From NCBI GenBank assembly GCA_027484985.1, contig JAIXRW010000030.1:1-43617 (forward strand): DNA of 43,617 bases, read 5' to 3'. The stretch comes from Rhodobacter sp. (GTDB lineage Bacteria > Pseudomonadota > Alphaproteobacteria > Rhodobacterales > Rhodobacteraceae). The notes beneath the pieces are model-generated. The model was not told the origin of the DNA and made no database searches. It saw nothing but the letters and a program-made list of their open reading frames with translations. Positions 7,439 through 15,959 of this stretch are shown piece after piece. The position numbers were made by a program, and so were the translations under genes. Position 1 is the first letter of the stretch. The number at the start of each line of letters is the position of its first letter.

Positions 7439-9682
7439 TCATTCGGGTTGGGTGGCCAGCCAGTCGGTCAGGGCGGGGCGGACGGATTCGGCGCCACGGG
7501 CCATGGCGCGGTCGATCACTGCGTTGGCTTCCGACAGGTCAACGCGGCGCAGAAGCGATTTGATCGGGCCGATGGACGCGGGGCGCATCGACAGCGTTCG
7601 CAGGCCGCGAGCGGCGAAGGCGAGGGCTTCGACGGGGCGGCCGGCATCTTCGCCGCAAAAGGAAAGCGGCGTGCCCGACGCATCGCACCGCGCGATGATA
7701 TGGTCGAGAAAGCGCAGGAACGAGACGTTGAGCGTATCATAGCGGCGGCGGACGCGTTCGTTTTCGCGGTCGGCGGCGAAGAAGAACTGCTTGAGGTCGT
7801 TGCCGCCGATCGAGACGAAATCGGTCAGGTCGAAAAAGGCCTGTGGCGCATAGGCGAGGCTGGGGGTTTCCAGCATCGCGCCCACCTCGACCTTGGCGGG
7901 GACGGGGTGGCCCATGGCGGCTTCGCGGTCAAGTTCGGCCATCACCACATCGCGGGCGGCGGTAAATTCGCCGTATTCGGTGATGAAGGGGAACATGACG
8001 GTCAGCGGGCGCCCCGCCGCGGCGCGGATGAGCGCCTGCAACTGCATCCGCAGCACGCCCGGCTTGTCGAGACCCACGCGGATGGCGCGCCAGCCCATCG
8101 CGGGGTTGGGTTCGTCCTGCGGTTTCATATAGGGCAGAACCTTGTCCGACCCGATGTCGAGCGTGCGGAAGGCGACGCGGCGGCCACGGGCGGCATCCAT
8201 CACGCGGGCATAAAGCGCCGCCAGTTCGGCGCGTTGCGGCATCTTGTTGCGGACAAGGAATTGCAGTTCGGTGCGGAACAGGCCCACCCCTTCGGCGCCC
8301 GATCCTTCGAGACTGGGCAGATCGGCCATGAGGCCTGCGTTCATCATCAGGTTCGTCACCGTGCCGCATTTCGACTGTGCGGGCAGGCCACGCAGGCTGG
8401 CAAAGCGTTTCTGCGCCTCGGCCTGCATGGCGATCTTGTCGCGGAAGGCGCGGGCCACGGTTTCTTCGGGGCGCAGGTGGACGATGCCCTGGTCGCCATC
8501 GACAAGGATCGGGTCGCCGTTCAGCGCCTCGGTCACGATGCGGTCGGCGTGGATGACAAGCGGGATGGCCAGCGCGCGGGCGACGATGGCGGCATGGCTG
8601 CCGACCGAGCCTTCTTCCAGCACCACGCCCCTGAGCTTGCGGCCATATTCCAGCAATTCGGCGGGGCCGATATTGCGCGCCACCAGCACGGGGTTTTCGG
8701 GCATTTCGGCGCCCGTATCGTGGCCCTGGCCGGTCAGGATACGCAAAAGCCGGTTCGACAGGTCATCCAGATCGTGCAGGCGTTCGCGCAAGTAAGCGTC
8801 GGGCACCTGTTCGAGCCGCGCGCGGGTGGCGGATTGTTCCTTTTCCACCGCCGCCTCGGCCGACAGGCCACGGGCGATGTCATCCTCCATCCGCTTCAGC
8901 CAGCCGCGCGAATGGGCGAACATGCGATAGGCTTCGAGCACCTGTTTCTGGTCTTTATCAAGGCTTTCGGCGGCCAGAAGATCATCGACCGACACGCGCA
9001 ACTGGCCCACGGCGGCGCGGATGCGGTCGATTTCGGTAAGCGGGTCATCGGCCACGGGGTTTGTCACCACGACGCGCGCCTCGTGCAGCCAGACGCGGCC
9101 TTCGGCGGCGCCTTCCTGCCCCGTGCCGCCGCGGATCATCACGGGCTGTTTGTGCAGGGCGCGCATGCCATCGACATCGCCCGCGAAAAGGCCAAGCTCG
9201 GTCATTTCGGCCAGCACCATGGCGACGACTTCGAGGGCGTAGATTTCATCTTCGGAAAACTGGCGGGCGGTGCGCGACTGCACGACAAGCACGCCGAGCT
9301 TTTCGCCCACGCGCTGGATCGGCACGCCGAGGAAGGAGGAATACATCTCTTCCCCCGTTTCGGGCATGTAGCGGAAGCCCTTTTCCTGCGGGGCGTTGGC
9401 GGTGTTGACCGGAAGGCCGGTGCGGGCGACGCGGCCCACCAGCCCTTCGCCCAGTTTCATTCGGGTCTGGTGGACGGCTTCGGCGCGCAGCCCCTCGGTG
9501 GCGCAGAGTTCGAGCGTTTCGGGATCGCGGAAGAGGTAGATCGAGCAGACCTCGGTTCCCATGCTGTCGGCAATGAGATGGGTGATGCGGTCAAGCCGGT
9601 CCTGCCCCTTGCCGGGGATGGCCAGCGTGTCGCGCAGACGGCGCAACAGCTTGCGGCTTTCACTTTCGGTGCGTTCCGGCAT
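7439..9682 (-). CDS. ptsP: PtsP, phosphoenolpyruvate-protein phosphotransferase of the nitrogen PTS
   Basis: A 747-residue enzyme I(Ntr) that takes phosphate from PEP and passes it to the HPr-like NPr, starting the regulatory nitrogen phosphotransferase chain. It has an N-terminal GAF domain (about residues 15-165; VCSIYLFRDPETLELCATEG), the enzyme I N-terminal HPr-binding helices (about 175-310), and the phosphohistidine domain with GSVGSHAAIVARALAIP, where His363 is the expected phosphorylation site. The C-terminal PEP-binding barrel carries VGLFRTELQFL, VMFPFI, SIGGNDLKQFFFAADR and SFCGEDAGRP with the catalytic Cys. The GAF domain separates it from the sugar-PTS PtsI. The start at 9682 follows AGGCGAGG. 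NPr and EIIA(Ntr) genes are not in the window. Confidence 0.95.
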   Translation of the reverse strand: MPERTESESRKLLRRLRDTLAIPGKGQDRLDRITHLIADSMGTEVCSIYLFRDPETLELCATEGLRAEAVHQTRMKLGEGLVGRVARTGLPVNTANAPQEKGFRYMPETGEEMYSSFLGVPIQRVGEKLGVLVVQSRTARQFSEDEIYALEVVAMVLAEMTELGLFAGDVDGMRALHKQPVMIRGGTGQEGAAEGRVWLHEARVVVTNPVADDPLTEIDRIRAAVGQLRVSVDDLLAAESLDKDQKQVLEAYRMFAHSRGWLKRMEDDIARGLSAEAAVEKEQSATRARLEQVPDAYLRERLHDLDDLSNRLLRILTGQGHDTGAEMPENPVLVARNIGPAELLEYGRKLRGVVLEEGSVGSHAAIVARALAIPLVIHADRIVTEALNGDPILVDGDQGIVHLRPEETVARAFRDKIAMQAEAQKRFASLRGLPAQSKCGTVTNLMMNAGLMADLPSLEGSGAEGVGLFRTELQFLVRNKMPQRAELAALYARVMDAARGRRVAFRTLDIGSDKVLPYMKPQDEPNPAMGWRAIRVGLDKPGVLRMQLQALIRAAAGRPLTVMFPFITEYGEFTAARDVVMAELDREAAMGHPVPAKVEVGAMLETPSLAYAPQAFFDLTDFVSIGGNDLKQFFFAADRENERVRRRYDTLNVSFLRFLDHIIARCDASGTPLSFCGEDAGRPVEALAFAARGLRTLSMRPASIGPIKSLLRRVDLSEANAVIDRAMARGAESVRPALTDWLATQPE

Positions 9683-9879
9683 CGCCTCGCCTGACTGCGG
9701 GTGGTTCTGGATGGTTAAACCACAACCGCGCGGGTGGGGGAAAGGGGAATGGTGGGGATCGGACCGGGAGCGGGTCGGGAGGGGCCGGTTTTGTGCCGGG
9801 TCGGAAGCGGGTGCCGGAGGGTTGCGCTGTCGGCGGGGCGGGCCGGGCATGCGGGTGGCTTTGGGCGTGGCGGAGGGAA

Positions 9880-9899
9880 ATCCCCGCTTTTGCGGGGAT
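9880..9899 (-). terminator. Hairpin at the end of the GST gene (dispersed ATCCCCGC repeat)
   Basis: ATCCCCGC (9880-9887) pairs perfectly with GCGGGGAT (9892-9899) across TTTT. The stem touches the stop codon of the glutathione S-transferase gene. On the minus strand it is followed by TTTCCC. The unit reads GATCCCCGCAAAAGCGGGGA, the short hairpin repeat that often yields IPAKAGI in spurious translations of proteobacterial intergenic DNA. Confidence 0.5.
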
Positions 9900-10558
9900 C
9901 ACAGGGACAGGCGGGTCGAAAGGATGCCACCCTCGGCCATGACAAAGGCGCGCAGGCGCGGGGCATAATCGGGCGGGACCGCGCCGATGACCGAGGCGCG
10001 CTGCATCAGCCGTCCGCGCCAAGCCGCGAGTGCGGGCGGGACGAGGTGGAGCCCGGCATCCTCCAGCAGGTCGAAATAACGGAATACCGGGGCATGGACG
10101 GCATCGACGAGCGAGAAGCGCGCGCCCCCGAACCAATGGCGGTCGCCCAATTCCTGGGCCAGACGCGACAGGCGGGTCTGGAGGCTGGCACAGGCGGCGT
10201 CGAAACGGGCCTGATCCTTGGTCGTCTCGATCGTCCAGAGATCGGAGAGGAGGGCCGAGCCCTGGTCGATCCAGGCGCGGTGGCGGGCGCGGGTCAGCGG
10301 ATCGTCGGGGTGCAGGCGGGGGGCGTGGACCTCGTCCAGATATTCGATGATCGCGGCGCTTTCGAAAAGCACCGCATCGCCAACGCGCAGCAGCGGCACG
10401 CGCCCCGTGGGCGACAGGCGCAGGAACCAGTCCGGCTTGTCGGCAAGGTCGATGTCGATGCGGCGGAAGGCAACGCCCTTTTCCGCCAGCACGATGGCGG
10501 CGCGCTGGACATAGGGGCAGAGGGGGAAGGAGACGAGGATGGGGGTCTGGTCGGACAT
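9899..10558 (-). CDS. Glutathione S-transferase family protein
   Basis: A 219-residue protein with a thioredoxin-like N-terminal domain (about residues 1-80: ILVSFPLCPYVQRAAIVLAE, then GRVPLLRVGDAVLFESAAI with the glutathione gamma-glutamyl-binding Glu-Ser) and an all-helical C-terminal domain. The CPYVQRA motif with Cys near residue 14 places it close to omega/DHAR-like transferases, which act as thiol oxidoreductases and not as classic conjugating enzymes; the physiological substrate is unknown. The start at 10558 (MSDQTP) follows AGAAAG. It is divergent from a marR gene, and three ATGCAGCTGCAT palindromes lie between them, so it is very likely a direct target of that regulator. Confidence 0.88.
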   Translation of the reverse strand: MSDQTPILVSFPLCPYVQRAAIVLAEKGVAFRRIDIDLADKPDWFLRLSPTGRVPLLRVGDAVLFESAAIIEYLDEVHAPRLHPDDPLTRARHRAWIDQGSALLSDLWTIETTKDQARFDAACASLQTRLSRLAQELGDRHWFGGARFSLVDAVHAPVFRYFDLLEDAGLHLVPPALAAWRGRLMQRASVIGAVPPDYAPRLRAFVMAEGGILSTRLSL

Positions 10559-10576
10559 GGCTGGGCTTTCTGTTCG

Positions 10577-10636
10577 ATGCAGTTGCATCTATATGGATGC
10601 AGCTGCATGGATATGTCAAGATTGATGCAGCTGCAT
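10577..10636. promoter_or_regulatory. Three 12-bp palindromic operators between GST and marR
   Basis: ATGCAGTTGCAT (10577-10588), ATGCAGCTGCAT (10597-10608) and ATGCAGCTGCAT (10625-10636) occupy most of the 98-bp divergent spacer. The last two are perfect palindromes and the first differs by one base. Centre-to-centre distances are 20 and 28 bp. The most distal site lies 20 bases before the marR start, the first 18 bases before the GST start. They are the expected binding sites of the adjacent MarR-type repressor, for control of both genes. Confidence 0.75.
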
Positions 10637-10656
10637 TTTTCTGGCAGGAGGGCGGC

Positions 10657-11097
10657 ATGGAACGCGAACCGACCGATGATGCCATTGCCGCCTGGGTGCG
10701 GCTGAACCGGGCGCAACGCTTTGTGCTGGCGGCGGTGGAGCGCGCGCTGAAGGCGCAGGGGCTGCCGCCGCTGGGCTGGTATGATGTGCTGCTCGAGTTG
10801 TCGCGGGCCGGGGGGCCGCTGCGTCCGGTGGAGCTGGAGGGGCGGCTTTTGCTGGCACAGCACAATGTGTCGCGGCTGCTTGAGCGGATGGAGGCGGCGG
10901 GGCTGGTCGCGCGGACGCGGCACGCGCTGGACGGGCGCGGGCAGGATGTGCGGCTGACCGATGCCGGGCACGGGATGCGGCAGAGGATGTGGGCGGTCTA
11001 TGGCCCCGCGATCAGCATCCATGTGGGGGGGCCGCTGGGCGGCGGGGCGACCGAATTGGCGGGGTTGCTGGACAGGCTTCTCGCCGGGCCGAACTGA
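10657..11097 (+). CDS. MarR family transcriptional regulator
   Basis: A 146-residue winged-helix regulator. The DNA-binding core is visible from about residues 35-100: GWYDVLLELSRAGG, LEGRLLLAQHNVSRLLERME (recognition-helix region), then AAGLVARTRHALDGRGQDVRLTDAG with the wing and its DGRG motif. MarR proteins bind palindromes as dimers and usually release DNA on binding a ligand or on oxidation; no ligand can be named here. The start at 10657 is supported by GGAGG nine bases upstream; an in-frame ATG at 10597 lies inside an operator palindrome and is unlikely. The protein probably represses itself and the divergent glutathione S-transferase, a common pairing in detoxification responses. Confidence 0.9.
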   Translation: MEREPTDDAIAAWVRLNRAQRFVLAAVERALKAQGLPPLGWYDVLLELSRAGGPLRPVELEGRLLLAQHNVSRLLERMEAAGLVARTRHALDGRGQDVRLTDAGHGMRQRMWAVYGPAISIHVGGPLGGGATELAGLLDRLLAGPN

Positions 11098-11194
11098 CGC
11101 GGGATCGTGGCGCCAGGCCCAAGCGGTTCACCACCGCGCTGGGCGGGGGCGGGGGCGGTCCCTTGCGGGGCGCAGGATGGCCGAAGGGCGGCCT

Positions 11195-11213
11195 GGGGGG
11201 CAGCTTGCCCCCC
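11195..11213. terminator. GC-rich hairpin between convergent marR and lysC
   Basis: GGGGGGCA (11195-11202) pairs with TGCCCCCC (11206-11213) across a three-base loop, with possible extra pairing outside. It lies 9 bases from the lysC stop codon and within 100 bp of the marR stop. It lacks a T run but is well placed to act as a bidirectional terminator. Confidence 0.5.
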
Positions 11214-11222
11214 GGCTTCAGG

Positions 11223-12479
11223 TCAGGCCTTTTCCAGCTCGAAAGCGTCGTGCAGGGCCTGCACGGCCAGTTCCATGTATTTGCGGTCGATCAGCACCGA
11301 GATCTTGATCTCGGACGTGGCGATGACCTTGATGTTCACATTCTCGGCGGCAAGGGCTGCGAACATCTTGGCGGCGACACCGGCATGGCTGCGCATGCCG
11401 ATGCCCACGACCGAGACCTTGGCGACATCGGTATCGACGTTCAGGTCGTCATATTTGATGATGCCCGCCGCCTGCGCGTCTTCCATCGCCTTGCGCGCCC
11501 GCGCCACCTGATTGGTGGGGATAGAAAAGGTCATGTCGGTCACAGCGCCCGCATGGCCGGCATAGTTCTTTTCGGAAATGTTCTGGACGATCATGTCCAC
11601 ATTCACCCCCGCCTCGGCCAAGGGGCCGAAGATGGCCGAGGCGACGCCGGGGCGGTCCTCGACGGTGACGAGGGTCATTTTGGCCTCATCGCGGCTGTAG
11701 GCGACGCCAGAGACGACTTTCGATTCCATGATTTCATCCTCGTCGCAGACCAGGGTTCCAGAGTTTTCGTCGGTATCCTCGAACGAGGACAGCACACGCA
11801 GGCGGACCTTGTAGCGCATGGCCAGTTCGACCGAGCGGGTTTGCAGGACTTTCGCGCCAAGGCTGGCGAGTTCCAGCATTTCCTCGAAGGCGATCTTGGG
11901 CAGTTTGCGGGCCTTGTCGGTGATGCGCGGATCGGTGGTATAGACGCCGTCCACATCGGTGTAGATGTCGCAACGCTCGGCCCCGAAGGCGGCGGCGAAG
12001 GCCACGGCGGTGGTGTCGCTGCCGCCACGGCCAAGGGTGGTGATGCGGCCTTCGGGGCTGACGCCCTGAAAGCCCGCGACCACGGCGACCTTGAAGCCTT
12101 CGGCAAATTTGGCGTCGATATTGGCGCGGGGAATGTCGATGAAACGGGCCGAGGCATGGGCGGATGTCGTCAGGATCGGCACCTGCCAGCCCTGCCATGA
12201 CCGCGCGGGAACCTCCATTTCCTGCAAGGTCAGCGCCATCAGCCCTGCGGTCACATTCTCGCCCGAGGACACCACGGCATCGTATTCGCGGGCGTCATAT
12301 AGCGGCGAGGTCGCCTCGACCCAGCCCACCAACTCATTGGTCTTGCCCGACATGGCCGAGACGATGACGATCACGTCATACCCACGCTCGACCTCGCGCT
12401 TGACCTTGGCCGCGGCATTCTTGATGCGCGAAAGGTCGGCAACCGAGGTGCCGCCGAATTTCATCACGAGAAGCGGCAT
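11223..12479 (-). CDS. lysC: Aspartate kinase
   Basis: A 418-residue monofunctional aspartokinase that phosphorylates aspartate at the start of lysine, threonine, methionine and diaminopimelate synthesis. The kinase domain (about residues 1-245) shows the KFGGTSV start, VSAMSGKTNELVGW, VVSSGENVTAGLMAL, TLGRGGSDTTAVAFA and CDIYTDVDGVYTTDPRI. Two ACT regulatory domains follow (about 265-410), with VEDRPGVASAIFGPLAEAGV and VGIGMRSHAGVAAKMFAALA, where lysine and threonine normally give concerted feedback inhibition. An internal start for a separate beta subunit is possible but not evident. The start at 12479 follows a run of G. It is convergent with marR. Confidence 0.96.
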   Translation of the reverse strand: MPLLVMKFGGTSVADLSRIKNAAAKVKREVERGYDVIVIVSAMSGKTNELVGWVEATSPLYDAREYDAVVSSGENVTAGLMALTLQEMEVPARSWQGWQVPILTTSAHASARFIDIPRANIDAKFAEGFKVAVVAGFQGVSPEGRITTLGRGGSDTTAVAFAAAFGAERCDIYTDVDGVYTTDPRITDKARKLPKIAFEEMLELASLGAKVLQTRSVELAMRYKVRLRVLSSFEDTDENSGTLVCDEDEIMESKVVSGVAYSRDEAKMTLVTVEDRPGVASAIFGPLAEAGVNVDMIVQNISEKNYAGHAGAVTDMTFSIPTNQVARARKAMEDAQAAGIIKYDDLNVDTDVAKVSVVGIGMRSHAGVAAKMFAALAAENVNIKVIATSEIKISVLIDRKYMELAVQALHDAFELEKA

Positions 12480-12614
12480 GTGTCCCCCCCGCCAAGGCCC
12501 GAAGTCGCGCGCTTCTTAGGGTGGGACGGGGCGGCGTGCAAGGGCGGATCGGTGCGAGGGGGAGGTGGGCGCCGCATGGGGGCTGCCCGCCCCCCGTCGC
12601 CGTTCCGGCGCCGT

Positions 12615-12730
12615 CCCCCGGGAGTATTTGTGCAAGGGTGAAGGGGAAAGGATGCCCTTTCACACTTGTTCAAATATCCTCGGGGGTGAATTGGCGCAGG
12701 CCTGCGCCAAGAGGGGGTGCGAGCACCCCC
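12615..12730. repeat. Intergenic repeat, copy D (two arms) plus two hairpins
   Basis: In the 326-base gap between lysC and the glycosyltransferase, the left arm CCCCCGGGAGTATTTGTG through CAAGGGTGAAGG (12615-12644) faces the inverted right arm CTTTCACACTTGTTCAAA through TATCCTCGGGGG (12657-12686). Next come the perfect palindrome TTGGCGCAGGCCTGCGCCAA (12691-12710) and the hairpin GGGGGTGC/GCACCCCC (12713-12730). The rest of the gap (12731-12805) is GC-rich with no gene seen. Confidence 0.7.
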
Positions 12731-12805
12731 TGTGACCCGAGCGCGCCAGCGCGAGAGATGGCGTGCGGGCGGAACGCCCGCTCCGCTTGGCAGGGGTGGG
12801 GCCGT

Positions 12806-14275
12806 CTAGGGCAGGGTCCATTGGACCCAGCCCGCATCGGCCATGACCTGCGTGACGGGCAGGCGGGCGGCGAGGGCGCGGTATTCATCTGCCATGCAAA
12901 GGCCGCGCAGGGGCGGGGTCAGGTTGCCGCTGTCGATCGCCGCGGCGAGGTCGTCGGGGCTCCAGACGCGGCGGAAGGGGCGGTCGCCCGATCCGAGCAG
13001 CCAGAGCGCGCCCGGAAAGATCACCAGATCCGATTTGCCCCAGCCGCAGACCACGGGCCGTTCGGCGGGCCCAAGGGCAGCGCGGAAATCTGCAAGGATC
13101 GGGCGATAGGGGCGCAGGCCGGGATTTTCCAGACCCGCCGTCGCCGCGCTTTTGATCGGGCCGCCCGACAGCAGCGACATTGCAAGGCATGCCGCAAGGG
13201 CCGCGCGGGCGGGCAGGCTGGCAAGGGCCGCACCGGCTGCGGCGGCGGCGAGGGGCAGGATCTGGAGCAGGTAGCGGGCGAACAATTCGCCCTTGGCAAG
13301 GGTAAGGGCGGCGAAGAACACCACGACAAGGCCGGCCGCCATGCGCGTCACCGGACCGGGGCGCAGGACAGGCAGGGCGAGGCTGGCGAGGATCGTGCCA
13401 ATCCAGAGCGGCGCGGCATCCGACTTGATCCAGAACAGCCAGCGCAGGCTGCGGAGCGGGTCTTGCGCGCCGGGGCGGAAGCGGTCGAGATGTTCGCGCA
13501 GGAAGGTCGCCTCGACCGCAGCGCGGCCGTGCAGCAGCGACTGGAGAACGGGCCAGACAAGGCATAGCGCCAGCGCCAGCAGCAGCGGGCCGGCCAGACC
13601 GCCGCGCCGCGGGCGGGCGGGGCGGCTGCCCGAGGCCAGAAGCAGCGCCACGGCCAGCGGCACGGCAAGGGCCGCGACAGGGGCCTTTTGCAGCGCCCCG
13701 AGGCCCGTCAGCAGCGCCACCACCCACCACCAGCGCGGATCGCGCCACGCTTGCAGCAGCGCGGCAAGCGCGCCCGTCAGAAGAAGCGCCGCGAGGCTGT
13801 CGAGCATGGGCGAGGCGGCCGCGACCCAGAACATGGGCGAGGACAGCAGCAGCGCCAGTGCGACCGGAACGGCAAGCGCGCGGCCCCCCGACAGCCGCCA
13901 TGCCAGATGGGCGACCAGCGCGACAAGGCCGAATCCCGCCAGATAGGACGGCAGGCGCAGCGCCAGCAGGTCGGGCAGGCCCGACTGGATCAGGGCTGCC
14001 GAAAGCCAGTATTGCAGCGGGGGTTTCTTGAAAACCGGCATGCCGTTTTCATAAAGCGTCAGCCAGTCATCGCGGGCGAGGATGGTTTGCACCCGTTCGG
14101 CACTGTACCATTCGTCATAGCGCCAAAGCTCGGCCCCCGCGAGATGTGGCGCGAGTGTCAGCAGCGCGAGCGCGGCCAAAGCGAGGGCGCAAAGCCACCA
14201 CAGGCGCGCCAAGGCCTGCGGCGCATCGGCGGGCGATGCGGGGCGGCGGCGGGGGCGGAAATCGGGCGCGGGCAT
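12806..14275 (-). CDS. ArnT/PMT-like membrane glycosyltransferase (GT39/GT83 type)
   Basis: A protein of about 489 residues with roughly a dozen hydrophobic segments in the layout of ArnT and related lipid-linked-sugar transferases. The first periplasmic loop after the first membrane helix carries ELWRYDEWYSAERVQTIL with the acidic DE pair expected to be catalytic, followed by NGMPVFKKPPLQYWLSAAL, a block typical of this family (KPPLxYW). The C-terminal part is a soluble periplasmic domain. Such enzymes move a sugar from polyprenyl phosphate to lipid A, other lipids or proteins; the donor and acceptor cannot be told from sequence. Two starts are possible: ATG at 14275 (used here) or TTG at 14290, which overlaps the purD stop as TTGA and would imply coupling. 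It follows purD on the same strand. Confidence 0.82.
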   Translation of the reverse strand: MPAPDFRPRRRPASPADAPQALARLWWLCALALAALALLTLAPHLAGAELWRYDEWYSAERVQTILARDDWLTLYENGMPVFKKPPLQYWLSAALIQSGLPDLLALRLPSYLAGFGLVALVAHLAWRLSGGRALAVPVALALLLSSPMFWVAAASPMLDSLAALLLTGALAALLQAWRDPRWWWVVALLTGLGALQKAPVAALAVPLAVALLLASGSRPARPRRGGLAGPLLLALALCLVWPVLQSLLHGRAAVEATFLREHLDRFRPGAQDPLRSLRWLFWIKSDAAPLWIGTILASLALPVLRPGPVTRMAAGLVVVFFAALTLAKGELFARYLLQILPLAAAAAGAALASLPARAALAACLAMSLLSGGPIKSAATAGLENPGLRPYRPILADFRAALGPAERPVVCGWGKSDLVIFPGALWLLGSGDRPFRRVWSPDDLAAAIDSGNLTPPLRGLCMADEYRALAARLPVTQVMADAGWVQWTLP

Positions 14276-14286
14276 CGGTGCCCGCG

Positions 14287-15549
14287 TCAAAGCGCCCGCC
14301 AGCCGATATCGCGGCGGCAGAAGCCTTGGGGCCAGTCGATGGCATCGACCATGGCATAGGCGCGGTCGCGGGCCTGTTCCAGCGTGTCGCCCCGTGCGGT
14401 GACGTTCAGAACGCGCCCCCCGTTGGCAAGGATGGCTGCGCCTTGGGCTTTCGTTCCGGCGTGGAACACCATTTGCGACGAGGTTTCGGGCAGGGCGGCG
14501 AGGCCGCGGATTTCGCTGCCCCTGTCATAGCTGCCGGGATAGCCCTGCGCCGCCATCACCACGGTCAGGGCATGGTCGTCGGCCCAGTTCACCTGCGCCC
14601 CGGCCAAGCGCCCTTCGGCGCAGGCGAGCAGAAGGTCGAGCGCCTGCGCGCCAAGGCGCATCATCAGGACCTGACATTCGGGGTCGCCGAAGCGGGCGTT
14701 GTATTCGACAAGGCGGGGCTTGCCGTCCTTGATCATCAGGCCGGCATAGAGGACGCCCTGATAGGGCGTGCCGCGGCGGGCCATTTCGCGGATGGTGGGA
14801 AGGACGATTTCCTCCATCGCGCGGGTGGCGACGCTGTCGGTCAGCACGGGGGCGGGGGAATAGGCGCCCATGCCGCCCGTATTGGGGCCGGTATCGCCAT
14901 CGCCCACGCGTTTGTGGTCTTGCGCCGTGCCGACGGGCAGGGCGTGGGTGCCGTCGGTCAGGATGAAGAACGAGGCTTCCTCGCCTTGCATGAATTCCTC
15001 GATCACCACTTCGGCGCCTGCGGCACCGAATTCGCCGCCAAACATGTCGTCGATCGCGGCGAGGGCTTCATCGATGGTCATGGCGACGATGACGCCCTTG
15101 CCTGCGGCGAGGCCATCGGCCTTGACCACGATGGGGGCGCCCATGGCCTGCACATGGGCGCGGGCGGGGGCGGGGGCGGTGAAGCGGGCATAGGCGGCGG
15201 TGGGGGCGGCGCAGGCGTCGCAGATTTCCTTGGTGAAGGATTTCGAGGCTTCGAGCCGCGCGGCAGCGGCTGACGGGCCGAAGGTCAACAGGCCTGCCGC
15301 GCGGGTGGCATCGGCCACGCCTGCGGCGAGGGGGGCTTCGGGGCCGATGATGACGAAGTCGATGGCGTTTTCGGCGGCGAAGGCGACCACGGCGGCGGGG
15401 TCGGTGATGTCGATATCGGCGGTTTCGGCCAGTTGCGCGATGCCCGCATTGCCGGGGGCCACGATCAGGCGGTCGGTTTTCGGGTTCTGCTTGACCGCCC
15501 ATGCGAGGGCATGTTCGCGCCCGCCGCTGCCGAGGATGAGGATGTTCAT
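14287..15549 (-). CDS. purD: Phosphoribosylamine-glycine ligase (GAR synthetase)
   Basis: A 420-residue ATP-grasp enzyme for the second step of purine synthesis, joining glycine to phosphoribosylamine. The N-terminal domain starts MNILILGSGGREHALAWAV, the family signature. The ATP-grasp centre shows PIVVKADGLAAGKGVIVA and VIEEFMQGEEASFFILTDG. The PurD hallmark RVGDGDTGPNTGGMGAYSPAP lies near residue 220, and RLVEYNARFGDPECQ supplies the metal-binding Glu and Asn. Length is normal. The start at 15549 is fixed by the conserved N-terminus; the open frame upstream runs into repeated non-coding DNA. It is probably co-transcribed with the downstream glycosyltransferase. Confidence 0.96.
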   Translation of the reverse strand: MNILILGSGGREHALAWAVKQNPKTDRLIVAPGNAGIAQLAETADIDITDPAAVVAFAAENAIDFVIIGPEAPLAAGVADATRAAGLLTFGPSAAAARLEASKSFTKEICDACAAPTAAYARFTAPAPARAHVQAMGAPIVVKADGLAAGKGVIVAMTIDEALAAIDDMFGGEFGAAGAEVVIEEFMQGEEASFFILTDGTHALPVGTAQDHKRVGDGDTGPNTGGMGAYSPAPVLTDSVATRAMEEIVLPTIREMARRGTPYQGVLYAGLMIKDGKPRLVEYNARFGDPECQVLMMRLGAQALDLLLACAEGRLAGAQVNWADDHALTVVMAAQGYPGSYDRGSEIRGLAALPETSSQMVFHAGTKAQGAAILANGGRVLNVTARGDTLEQARDRAYAMVDAIDWPQGFCRRDIGWRAL

Positions 15550-15657
15550 GGGCTGGAATCCGCCTTGGTGCTTTGGGGGTGGATAGGCGGGGGCGGGGCG
15601 CGATGCAAGGGATTGGTGGCCAGAGGACCGCCGCGCAAAGCGCCAGTGGCGCGGTGC

Positions 15658-15723
15658 GCGCCGGTCCGATTGCGGCTGAGGCGACGAAGCCGCAAATCGC
15701 GACGGTCGCAGGCACGGGGCGTG
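15658..15723. repeat. Duplicated structured element, copy 1
   Basis: A 66-bp core beginning GCGCCGGTCCGATTGCGGCT is repeated at 15894-15959 with only two differences. Inside it, GATTGCGGCT and AGCCGCAAATC form an imperfect inverted repeat. The flanks are also similar: a short GAGGACCG segment occurs before each core (15623 and 15861) and GGCCCGTGCG with GGCGCAC after each, so the full unit is about 150 bp. Confidence 0.75.
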
Positions 15724-15893
15724 ACCGCCCGGCGGGGCGGGCGTGGCCCGTGCGCGGGGCGCACAGGCGGGCATGGGTTGAATGGCGTGTATCGCGCGCG
15801 GTGGGTAAGGGCGGGGCGCGATGAGAGGGAGGGGTGCGGGGCGTGCGGTTTCGGAGACCGGAGGACCGACGCGCGAACGTCCTGTGGACGTTC

Positions 15894-15959
15894 GCGCCGG
15901 TCCGATTGCGGCTGAGGCGACGAAGCCGCAAATCGCGACGGTTGCAGGCACGGGACGTG
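15894..15959. repeat. Duplicated structured element, copy 2
   Basis: The second copy of the 66-bp core, 236 bp downstream of the first in direct orientation. Just before it is a perfect hairpin GCGCGAACGTCC tgt GGACGTTCGCGC (15870-15896), where copy 1 has a different but equally placed inverted repeat (GCGCCA/TGGCGC). A change of bases with retained pairing would suggest that the structure, not the sequence, is conserved. Confidence 0.7.

Noticed and set aside
7247..9694. 815-codon open frame on the plus strand opposite ptsP
   Set aside because: Antisense to the fully convincing ptsP; it is His/Gly/Ala-rich with no recognisable domain and no ribosome-binding site.
10597..10656. Longer MarR protein from ATG 10597
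   Set aside because: This would place the start inside an operator palindrome; GGAGG before 10657 and the family N-terminus favour the shorter protein.
15658..15959. CRISPR array or transposon ends
   Set aside because: Only two copies in direct orientation, 236 bp apart, with no regular spacers, no transposase and no target-site duplication.
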